Origin: Mariprofundaceae bacterium
GTDB taxonomy: Bacteria; Pseudomonadota; Zetaproteobacteria; Mariprofundales; J009
DNA length: 23,375 nucleotides
Direction: 5' to 3'
Assembly: GCA_015489095.1 (NCBI GenBank)
Contig: WFMN01000165.1
Location: 1-23,375 of the forward strand
The notes below the pieces were generated by a model. The model had not been told where the DNA came from. It made no database searches and was given only the letters and a program-made list of their open reading frames with translations. Position numbers and translations under genes: made by a program. Positions 5,443 through 12,253 of this stretch are shown piece after piece (positions within the stretch are counted from its first letter, which is position 1; every line of letters starts with the position of its first letter).

Positions 5443-6602
5443 TGGCTGAGCAACCCCAAAAACCCGCATACTCGCCCGGACTGGCCGGGGTGTACGCCTG
5501 TGAGTCGGCGATCTCCTCCATCGACGGCGAGCTGGGCAAGCTGGAGTATCGCGGCATCGATATCGAAACGCTGGCGGAGCACTCCACCTTCGAGGAGACC
5601 TGCTGCCTGCTGCTCGATGGCAAGCTGCCCACCCGCGACGAGCTGAAGGCGTTCGATTCCGGCTTGCGCCACCATCGTCGGATCAAGTTCCGCATTCGCG
5701 ATATCATGAAGTGCTTTCCTGAGTCGGCCCATCCGATGGATGCGTTGCAGGCCTGTGTGGCGGTGCTGGGGATGTTCTACCCGCTGCCGAAAAGCGAGGA
5801 TGGTTCGCTGGCGCCGGAAGAGGTGCGGGCGGTCTGCCTGCGGCTGATTGCCAAGCTGCCGACACTGGTGGCGGCGCACGCCCGGATGCGCAACGGCGAC
5901 GACCCCATTCCACCGCGTGACGACCTGTCGCACGCCGGCAATTTTCTCTATATGTTGAGTGGCGAAGAGCCCGATCCACTGGCGGAGCGTATTATGGATG
6001 TGGCGCTGATTGTGCACGCCGAGCATACCATGAACGCCAGCACCTTCTCCGCGCTGGTGACGGCATCGACGCTGGCCGACCCCTACACCGCGATCAGCGC
6101 CGCGATCGGTGCCCTCTCCGGCCCGCGCCACGGCGGCGCCAACGAGAGCGTGCTGCAGATGCTCGACGAGATCGGCAGTGTCGATCGGGCGGAGGCCTAC
6201 TTGCACGAAAAGCTGGAGCATAAAGGGAAGATTGTCGGGCTGGGACATCGGGTCTATAAAACCAAGGATCCGCGTGCCACCCTGCTGCAGCGCCTCTACG
6301 GCGAGATGGTAAGCAAGTTCGGCAGCGACCCTACCTACGAGATCGCGCGCCAGATCGAAACCCTCTCCGCCGGCACGCTGGGTAAGAAGGGGGTTTGCCC
6401 CAATGTCGATTTCTACTCCGGGATCGTTTACCGCAAGCTCAACATCCACACCGACCTGTTTACGCCGATCTTTGCCATCGCCCGCGTTGCCGGCTGGCTG
6501 GCGCACTGGAAGGAGCAGTTGGGCCACAGCCGGATCTACCGCCCCAGCCAGATCTATGTCGGCAAGCGGCGGCAGCCGTTCGTGCCGATCGACGAGCGCT
6601 GA
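5439..6602 (+). CDS. gltA: citrate synthase, short CitZ-like type
   Basis: The 387-residue citrate synthase condenses acetyl-CoA and oxaloacetate at the entry to the TCA cycle. The active-site triad is visible: H231 in GPRHGGANE, H270 in GHRVYK and D324 in VDFYSG. The length and the opening (GLAGVYACESAISSIDGEL) fit the dimeric short type rather than the hexameric, NADH-regulated enterobacterial type; a methylcitrate synthase role is possible because the two activities are hard to separate by sequence. It starts with ATG at 5439 inside the last codons of ppa (a second ATG follows at 5442). It converges on the cytochrome gene across a 48-bp gap that holds a GC-rich hairpin (about 6617-6642) without a clear T run. 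Confidence 0.95.
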   Translation: MMAEQPQKPAYSPGLAGVYACESAISSIDGELGKLEYRGIDIETLAEHSTFEETCCLLLDGKLPTRDELKAFDSGLRHHRRIKFRIRDIMKCFPESAHPMDALQACVAVLGMFYPLPKSEDGSLAPEEVRAVCLRLIAKLPTLVAAHARMRNGDDPIPPRDDLSHAGNFLYMLSGEEPDPLAERIMDVALIVHAEHTMNASTFSALVTASTLADPYTAISAAIGALSGPRHGGANESVLQMLDEIGSVDRAEAYLHEKLEHKGKIVGLGHRVYKTKDPRATLLQRLYGEMVSKFGSDPTYEIARQIETLSAGTLGKKGVCPNVDFYSGIVYRKLNIHTDLFTPIFAIARVAGWLAHWKEQLGHSRIYRPSQIYVGKRRQPFVPIDER

Positions 6603-6650
6603 GGCTAGGATTTTACCGCGGCAGCCGATGGTGGCCGCCGCGTTTGCGGT

Positions 6651-7262
6651 TTACAGGGTTTTCAAGAAGGCGATCAGATCGGCCTGCTTGGCCGGGTCGC
6701 AGATATGTTGCGCCGGCATCTTGGTCTTCGCCGCGGGGTTGCCCGAGAAACGCTTGATCGCCTTGCCGGAGTCACAGTCCCAGATGGCGATCTTGTCGGG
6801 CGTCCACACCCAGCCCCCCTTGGCCAGCGCCGCGCTGTAGCGCATATCGGCCATGGTGCCGGCCTTGCGGCCGACGATGCCCTTGAGGCCGGGGCCGACC
6901 TTCTTCTTTTCATTGAAATTGTGGCACATGGCGCATTTCTTGGCGATCGCCTTTCCGCGCCTTGCATCGCCGTGGATGGCCTCTGCCACCGGGGTGGCGT
7001 TGCGCTGCAGCGCCTGCAATGCACGCCCCACATCGGCGGCGGGGTGCGGCATCGCCTGTTGCAGCTTGCTGGCGGTATGGGGCGGCTCCTGCTTGGTAAC
7101 GGCGACGGTGTCGTGCCCCGTCTCTCTGGGCGGTTTCGGCCGTGCCGTTGGCTGCGCGACCGCTTGTTGCTTCGGGGATGGCGCCGGTGGCGCGCTGTTT
7201 TGACAGGCGAACAACGGCAGGGTGACGGTGGCGATGGCGATGGCGCGTAGGGTGGTGTGCAT
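6651..7262 (-). CDS. lipoprotein class I cytochrome c
   Basis: The 203-residue protein starts with a lipoprotein signal (MHTTLRAIAIATVTLPLFAC; lipobox LFAC, lipidated C20), then a proline-rich linker to about residue 75 and a mono-haem domain. CAMCH (110-114) binds the haem; GPGLKGIVGRKAG is the cytochrome c2-like turn; M182 in KTKMPA is the likely sixth ligand. Two more cysteines (C163 and C188) flank this methionine within an unusual insertion (IWDCDSGKAI), perhaps forming a disulfide. The ATG at 7262 is chosen over longer frames because CAGGAG lies just upstream and it restores the signal peptide. The gene begins 2 bp after the channel-like gene ends, so the two are an operon. An electron carrier tethered to a periplasmic membrane face is expected. 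Confidence 0.88.
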   Translation of the reverse strand: MHTTLRAIAIATVTLPLFACQNSAPPAPSPKQQAVAQPTARPKPPRETGHDTVAVTKQEPPHTASKLQQAMPHPAADVGRALQALQRNATPVAEAIHGDARRGKAIAKKCAMCHNFNEKKKVGPGLKGIVGRKAGTMADMRYSAALAKGGWVWTPDKIAIWDCDSGKAIKRFSGNPAAKTKMPAQHICDPAKQADLIAFLKTL

Positions 7263-7264
7263 GG

Positions 7265-10174
7265 TTACTCCTGCTCGTGTTGGGGCTCCGCCTCCGGTTG
7301 GGGGCAGGCGGCGTTGGCGTCGGTGGTGATGGTGATCAGGGCGGCGATGTGGTGGCGGTGTGCCGCCCACGACTGGGCGGCGAGCGGGTTGCCGAAGGGG
7401 TTGAGAATCAGGTGGCGCTGGCGGCTGCTGATGAAGGAGGCCGGTTGCGGAAAGAGGCGTTGTAAAACCTTGGCCGCGGTAGGCGGGGTGATGGTGACCC
7501 CGCTCTGCAGCCGGTAGCCGATCCAGATGCGCTGCTGCTCCAGCAGCTGCATGAACAGCGCCTCCGCGCGTTCGGGGAGCGGCTGCTCGACCTTGAGCAG
7601 GTGGAGGCTGAACCGATCATGATGGGGGTCGTTGATCATGATGTCGCTGATCGCTTGGTGCAGCACGCGGTTCAATCGGCGGCTGCTGCGATCCTCGGCG
7701 CGGTGGCGGTGGTAGAGGTGGTGGGCGATGTAGGTGCCGTAGAGGGCGTCGGGCACCATGACATGGATATCGAGCGCCGATTGCGCGCGGTCGATCTCCT
7801 TTTGCAGCCGTTCGGCTTGGGTTTCATCCTGCATCAGCGCCACCATGCGCGGCGGTTGCGCAAGATCGCCGGCGATGGCCACCAGATGGGAGAGGGTGGT
7901 GGTGATGTGGCTGAAGCCGTCGGCATCGCTGTTGGAGGGGGCGGCCAGCATGGCGACATCGCAATCGGCGAGGTAGGGGGTGAAGATCTCCATCTGCGAC
8001 AGATCCCACGGCACCACGCGGATGGTGACATCGTCGTTCTGGATGGTTGGCGCGTCGTCGCGCCACGCCTGCAGGTAACGCTGATGGGCTTGGCATTCCG
8101 CCGCCGACTGGTGGTCGATGATGGTGAGTTGGATCGCCTGAAAATCGCTTAAGAGGTTGTCCAGCAGCTTGGGGATGCCGCCCACCCAGCCGATCACCAG
8201 CAGCCGCAGGGTGTGGCGGTGGCGGCGGTGGTGCGCCAGCGCCAGCGGAGGCTGGGAGGGCATGGGGTCGGGGTTGCGCAACACATAGGTTAACTCGCCG
8301 CACAGGGCGTTGGTGCTGACGGCGATACCGAGCACCCCACGCACGGCGAACCCCTGCCGCGGGGATTGATCGAGGGCGTAGATCGGTTGCAGCCGGTAGT
8401 GGTCGTCGATCAGCGCCAGCAGGATGGCTCCCCGCGCAAAGAGCTGCGGTAGTAGGGGGAGCAGCGGCTGTTGGTTGGATCCCTGTTGCAGCATCCAGCC
8501 GCGACCGGCGTCGCGGTGCAGCGTCCCCTCCCATTCGGCGGCCTGCAGGGCGGATTCGCCCGATTGGGGCGGGATCAACAGTTGTTGCATGATCAGCTCG
8601 AAATCCTGATGGACGATGGCGTTGCTGAGCGAAGAGGCGCGGAAGGTGATCTCCGACAGGGTGGTGGGGGGCGGTGCCGAGTGCGGTTCGCGATCCCAGC
8701 CGATCTGCAGCATGTGGTCGAACTTCTTCAACCTAGGGTAGGCCTTGCCGGACATGGCGATGGTGACATCGATGGTGGGGTTGATGCGGCGCAGCGCCAG
8801 GTAGCCGAAGGAGGCGTTGGCCAGCGACGCCGCCTCCTGTTCGTTGTCGGGGAGCATCAGCAGCGCCTCGCTTGCGGTGTTGGCGCTAACGCGCAGCAGG
8901 TCGTCGTTGTCGGCGGGGGTGCCGAAGCGGTGGTTGACCCAGGTTTCGTTGCCCAGCGCCGCCGGCACCGTGGCGGAGGGGAGCAGCAGCGCCAGCTTGA
9001 TGCTCGAGAAGTAGTGCTCCGACAGCCGGCGCAGCTGGTGCAGGATATGGGGGGCGACATGCGACCAGCCGATGAGCACCGCGTGGTTGGACATCATCAG
9101 CCGTTCGTTGCGCAGCCGATCCATCAGCCCGGAGACGATGTTGGAGCCGATGCCGATGAAGAAGGAGAAGAGGAACACCCCGATGATCACGGTGACGATG
9201 GTGATCAGGGCGAGCGCCGCCGATTCGGGGAAATGGACGGCGTTGCCGGGGTCGGTCAGCAGGCGGAACATGAACCAGATGGGGGCGAGGATGGTGTTAT
9301 CGTTGGGATCGAGGCCGTTTTCCTGCGAGTAATCGAAGGGGCCGAGCATCATCTGCGCCAGTGCGCCGCCACCGATGGAGAGGACGGCGGTGATCAGCAC
9401 CACCAGATTGATCTCCTGCAGGTACTGCCCCTCGCGCATGACGATGCGCAGGTTGCGGAAGATCATCATCCACGGCCTGAGCAGGCGGATGAGGCGGAAC
9501 ATGCGCAGCGCGCCACCGTGGGGGATGACGGCGAAGGCGGGGATCATCAGGATGGTGGCCACGGTGTCGAGCCACCAGAAGATCCACTCGGTGATTCGCT
9601 CACGGTCGGTTTCGAAACGCATGGTGCGCATGACGGCCACGCGGACGACCAGTTCGATGACGAAGTAGATGATCAGCACCCACAGCAGGGTGTTGGTGGC
9701 GACGAAGGAGAGCATGATGATCAACGAGGTCAGCATGCCGTAGGTGGGGGAGGACATCGCGCTCTGCATGTCGAGGTAGCGGAAAAAGCGCAGTGTTCGC
9801 AGCAGGTAGAGGGCGCGCACCCAGCGCGCCATGGTGGCGTCAGGCCCGTCAAACGGCATGCCGAAGATGGTGATCAACAGCGATGCCACGCCAACGACAT
9901 CGAGTGCCAGAAAGAGGATATCCATCTTCTGGGCGGATGAGGCGCGGTAGGGGTTGGTGCGTGCCTTGCGGATCAAAAGGGCGATGCGCAGCCCGATTTC
10001 GGTGCTGAAGATGACGAACAGCAGCGCCGCCAGCCACGGGTTGTGGCTGAAGGAGAGGGCGATCAGCACCATCATCAACGCCCCGAAACGGGGGTGGTTG
10101 AGCACCCACTCCAGATAGTAGTAGCGGCTTACGCGATTCATGCGCGCCGGCGGGGAAGAAATCTGCTCGCTCAT
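7265..10174 (-). CDS. ion channel-like protein: two voltage-sensor modules, CASTOR/POLLUX-like pore, two RCK-like domains
   Basis: The product has 969 residues. Module 1: S1 31-45, S2 47-68 with F56/E59, S3 84-105 with D92, S4 117-134 with R117, R120, R126, R129, R132. Module 2: S1 145-165, S2 166-182 with E174/R178, S3 196-217 with D203, S4 223-246 with R224, R227, R230, R233. Then S5 253-277, pore helix and TDPGNAV filter about 297-313, and S6 320-347. The filter resembles the ADAGNHA type of CASTOR/POLLUX rather than the TVGYG of potassium channels. Rossmann-like domains follow, starting NHAVLIGWS (about 363) and RLLVIGWVGGIP (about 655), as in CASTOR/POLLUX and RCK channels. No ligand or ion can be assigned from sequence. 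The ATG at 10174 has only a weak ribosome site. The cytochrome c gene follows 2 bp downstream. Confidence 0.85.
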   Translation of the reverse strand: MSEQISSPPARMNRVSRYYYLEWVLNHPRFGALMMVLIALSFSHNPWLAALLFVIFSTEIGLRIALLIRKARTNPYRASSAQKMDILFLALDVVGVASLLITIFGMPFDGPDATMARWVRALYLLRTLRFFRYLDMQSAMSSPTYGMLTSLIIMLSFVATNTLLWVLIIYFVIELVVRVAVMRTMRFETDRERITEWIFWWLDTVATILMIPAFAVIPHGGALRMFRLIRLLRPWMMIFRNLRIVMREGQYLQEINLVVLITAVLSIGGGALAQMMLGPFDYSQENGLDPNDNTILAPIWFMFRLLTDPGNAVHFPESAALALITIVTVIIGVFLFSFFIGIGSNIVSGLMDRLRNERLMMSNHAVLIGWSHVAPHILHQLRRLSEHYFSSIKLALLLPSATVPAALGNETWVNHRFGTPADNDDLLRVSANTASEALLMLPDNEQEAASLANASFGYLALRRINPTIDVTIAMSGKAYPRLKKFDHMLQIGWDREPHSAPPPTTLSEITFRASSLSNAIVHQDFELIMQQLLIPPQSGESALQAAEWEGTLHRDAGRGWMLQQGSNQQPLLPLLPQLFARGAILLALIDDHYRLQPIYALDQSPRQGFAVRGVLGIAVSTNALCGELTYVLRNPDPMPSQPPLALAHHRRHRHTLRLLVIGWVGGIPKLLDNLLSDFQAIQLTIIDHQSAAECQAHQRYLQAWRDDAPTIQNDDVTIRVVPWDLSQMEIFTPYLADCDVAMLAAPSNSDADGFSHITTTLSHLVAIAGDLAQPPRMVALMQDETQAERLQKEIDRAQSALDIHVMVPDALYGTYIAHHLYHRHRAEDRSSRRLNRVLHQAISDIMINDPHHDRFSLHLLKVEQPLPERAEALFMQLLEQQRIWIGYRLQSGVTITPPTAAKVLQRLFPQPASFISSRQRHLILNPFGNPLAAQSWAAHRHHIAALITITTDANAACPQPEAEPQHEQE

Positions 10175-10263
10175 CGGCGGCGCAGGATAGCAGGGTTGTC
10201 CGTTCGCTGCTTGTTTTCCGCGATTCCGGGGCGATGTTGTTGCGCCACAGAGGAGAGGGCTCT

Positions 10264-10333
10264 GTCATTCCGGCGTAGGCCGGAATCCATGTGGACTGCG
10301 CGCTCACTGGATACCGGCCTGCGCCGGTATGAC
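10264..10333. repeat. 70-bp inverted-repeat (BIME-like) element
   Basis: GTCATTCCGGCGTAGGCCGG and its 3' partner GGCCTGCGCCGGTATGAC form two inverted 26-bp arms (three mismatches) around an 18-bp loop; each arm is itself a hairpin (CCGGC-GTAG-GCCGG). The arm resembles the hairpin at 3900-3925. The gap 10175-10523 holds this, a short REP head at 10414 and the upstream region of sixA; no gene was seen. Confidence 0.75.
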
Positions 10334-10413
10334 GATAGTTTACACGCTACTTTTCCCTTGTCGCTTCGTGCATTCATGGTTCAATATCTCCGCGCTGCGG
10401 AGGTGCGGAACCT

Positions 10414-10426
10414 GTAGGAGGGGTCT
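10414..10426. repeat. truncated REP head
   Basis: GTAGGAGGGGTCT is identical to the start of the REP units at 2862 and 3730 but the palindrome is not completed. It lies about 100 bp before the sixA start. Confidence 0.45.
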
Positions 10427-10523
10427 TGTTCGCTGCATTCGAGCCTTACATCGCGTTTTGCGTTTGTCGATGGTTGCCTTTGGCGGTACGATGGCGGGGG
10501 ATGATGGCAGGGAGGTGGCACAT

Positions 10524-10991
10524 ATGCGGCGAAATCTGTTGATCATGCGTCATGGGCAGGCGGGTGGTGGCGTGCGCGATGTCGATCGAGCGCTCACCGA
10601 GCGGGGGCGGCGCGATGCCGGCAAGATCGGGGCGTGGCTGCGCCGGCAGGGGTTGCTGCCGGAGTTGGTGATCGCCTCCGCCGCCCGGCGAACCAGCGAG
10701 ACAGCGCGGTTGTGCTGTGCCGCGGCCGGGGTGGACGGGGCGCGGATTCGCTACGAGCCCGCCCTCTATCAGGCGGATTGCGCGGGATGGATGGCGGAAC
10801 TGGCGGCGATTCCCGATGGGGTCGCCACCCTGCTGCTGATCGGCCACAACCCGACGCTGTCGTGGCTGGTGGGGGAGCTCGGCGGCGAGCCGGTCATGCT
10901 CTCCACCGCCAACCTTGTCCACCTGACCACCGACGGCGACTGGAACAGCCCCATGCGGCAGCAGGCGGTTATTCGCCCGACGAAGCTGTAG
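10524..10991 (+). CDS. sixA: phosphohistidine phosphatase SixA-like
   Basis: The 155-residue histidine-phosphatase superfamily protein opens RRNLLIMRHGQA with the catalytic RHG motif (residues 9-11), has the second motif SAARRTSETA and a C-terminal catalytic His in LLIGHNPTLSWL. The small size and lack of extra domains match SixA, which dephosphorylates phosphohistidine on proteins such as the phosphotransferase-system regulator NPr or the ArcB HPt domain in E. coli; the target here is unknown. ATG 10524 follows GGGAGG (10510-10515), so the longer upstream frame is not used. It converges on motE with only 9 bp between. Confidence 0.88.
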   Translation: MRRNLLIMRHGQAGGGVRDVDRALTERGRRDAGKIGAWLRRQGLLPELVIASAARRTSETARLCCAAAGVDGARIRYEPALYQADCAGWMAELAAIPDGVATLLLIGHNPTLSWLVGELGGEPVMLSTANLVHLTTDGDWNSPMRQQAVIRPTKL

Positions 10992-11000
10992 CCGGCGGCG

Positions 11001-11648
11001 CTATTTCTTCAGGGAGATCAGGCGCTGGGTCATCGCCTCGCTGATGATGACCGCCTTCTCGGTGGGGAGGAAGGAGAGGATCTTGCCCACCCTCTTCTCG
11101 TTCATGCGTAGAAAGACCTTGACCACGGTTTCGAGATCGACATTGGCGATGACGGCCGCGGCGCGCTCCGGTTTCATGCCGGCATAGACAGCGGTCAACC
11201 GTTTGATCTTCTTGGCCTTGATGCTATCTTCCTGTTTGAGCATGTCACGCAGCGACGCCTCCATTTTCTTCATCTCGTCGATGCGCACCAGCGCCTTGGT
11301 TTCGATCTCCGCCAGTTTCTTTTCGCGTTCGTCCAGCTTTTTCTCGCGCTCGTCCAACCGCTTCTGATAGGCGCGCAGCGAGGCGAGAATCTCGGCGTCC
11401 TTGCCCGATGGCAGCGCCTCTGCCGCCTGCGCGATCGAGATATCGGCGATGCCGATCAGGGTGGAGATGGCATCGTCGGCGCGCGGCTTGGGCGCCGGCC
11501 CGGGGTGAGGGGCGGCCGGAGCGACGCTGGCGGCGGCGGCAGGCGCTGCCGGCGGCGGGGGGGCGTGGTGGCTCCACAGCGGCAGGGTGATCTTGGCGAC
11601 CACCATCAGGCTGAGCAGGGTGATCATGGTGGTAAAGGCGGTGCGCAT
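11001..11648 (-). CDS. motE: MotE-like flagellar motor/stator-associated protein
   Basis: The 215-residue protein has one N-terminal membrane segment (about residues 5-25), a proline/alanine linker, a charged coiled coil with REKKLDEREKKL (about 85-140), and a C-terminal MgtE-N-like helical domain (RLTAVYAGMKPERAAAVIAN ... FLPTEKAVIISEAM). This is the MotE layout; MotE chaperones or supports the stator protein MotC in alphaproteobacteria. It is the last gene of the flagellar run, 4 bp after fliJ. ATG 11648 was preferred to a TTG at 11669 that overlaps fliJ; the ribosome site is modest (GAGAG). Confidence 0.82.
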   Translation of the reverse strand: MRTAFTTMITLLSLMVVAKITLPLWSHHAPPPPAAPAAAASVAPAAPHPGPAPKPRADDAISTLIGIADISIAQAAEALPSGKDAEILASLRAYQKRLDEREKKLDEREKKLAEIETKALVRIDEMKKMEASLRDMLKQEDSIKAKKIKRLTAVYAGMKPERAAAVIANVDLETVVKVFLRMNEKRVGKILSFLPTEKAVIISEAMTQRLISLKK

Positions 11649-11652
11649 GGTG

Positions 11653-12108
11653 CTACTCTCTCTCGTCAACGGTGGCGCGGACGCGGTTCGAGGCGGCGCA
11701 CAGATCGCTGATCTGCTGTTCGTTGCGCAGGTTGATGGTGCGCTGCCGTTGGCGCACGATGTTGGTGTCGGCCTTGTCGTGCACCGTCTCCTTGACGCTG
11801 GCGGCGGTCCACAAGCGAATCAGGTGCTGCTCCTCGTGCTGCAACTGGGCGATCTGCTGCTCGATAAAGATGGTCATCGCCCGCTTCTCTTCGATCGCCG
11901 AGCTGATGGCCACCAGCCGGGCGGCCGCGGCGCCGTCGCCCATGGAGTGGCTGCGCTCCTCGCTTAACCGGCTGATGTCACGGGCGATGGCATCGCAGGT
12001 GTCGCGGAACTGTTTGCGCCGCCGCTGAAGATCGGCGAGCTCCTGCTCGCGCTTGCGGCGGTCGTTGGCCGCCAGTTTGGCCAGCAAGCGATGGGCGGTT
12101 TGGGTCAT
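11653..12108 (-). CDS. fliJ: flagellar export protein FliJ
   Basis: The 151-residue, almost wholly helical coiled-coil protein has the normal FliJ length and charge pattern (NDRRKREQELADLQRRRKQF near the start, RTINLRNEQQISDL near the end). FliJ is the central stalk of the type III export ATPase, contacting FliI and FlhA. Sequence conservation in this family is low, so position between fliI and motE carries much of the call. Start at ATG 12108 (another ATG in frame at 12120); ribosome sites are weak. It is separated from fliI by 145 bp of REP elements, an unusual gap in an otherwise tight operon. Confidence 0.8.
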   Translation of the reverse strand: MTQTAHRLLAKLAANDRRKREQELADLQRRRKQFRDTCDAIARDISRLSEERSHSMGDGAAAARLVAISSAIEEKRAMTIFIEQQIAQLQHEEQHLIRLWTAASVKETVHDKADTNIVRQRQRTINLRNEQQISDLCAASNRVRATVDERE

Positions 12109-12143
12109 TTTTGTTCCCATCGCAAAAAGTCCGTCCGTGGCGA

Positions 12144-12239
12144 TTCGCGGTCGGAGACCGCTCCTACAGCCTGTAGGAGGGGAATCCTTTCCCCGAACCC
12201 ATGCGTCCGTGGCGATTCGCGGTCGGAGACCGCTCCTAC
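12144..12239. repeat. triple REP array between fliI and fliJ
   Basis: Three units: TTCGCGGTCGGAGACCGCTC plus CTAC (12144-12167), an inverted GTAGGAGGGGAATCCTTTCC plus CCGAA (12173-12197), and an exact repeat of the first at 12216-12239, each preceded by GTCCGTGGCGA. Each folds into a GC-rich hairpin. They occupy the only sizeable gap in the fliE-to-motE stretch. Confidence 0.85.
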
Positions 12240-12253
12240 AGGTTGCACAATCA

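Noticed and set aside
6617..6642. GC-rich hairpin between gltA and the cytochrome gene as a bidirectional terminator
   Set aside because: The stem is only six base pairs around a 14-base loop and neither side has a real T run.
8471..9940. 489-residue open frame opposite the channel gene
   Set aside because: The translation is low-complexity (His, Gly, Asp rich) and antisense to a clear membrane and RCK-like protein.
10329..10523. N-terminal extension of SixA
   Set aside because: The extra 65 residues are not family-like; ATG 10524 has GGGAGG upstream and opens the RHG motif at the usual distance.
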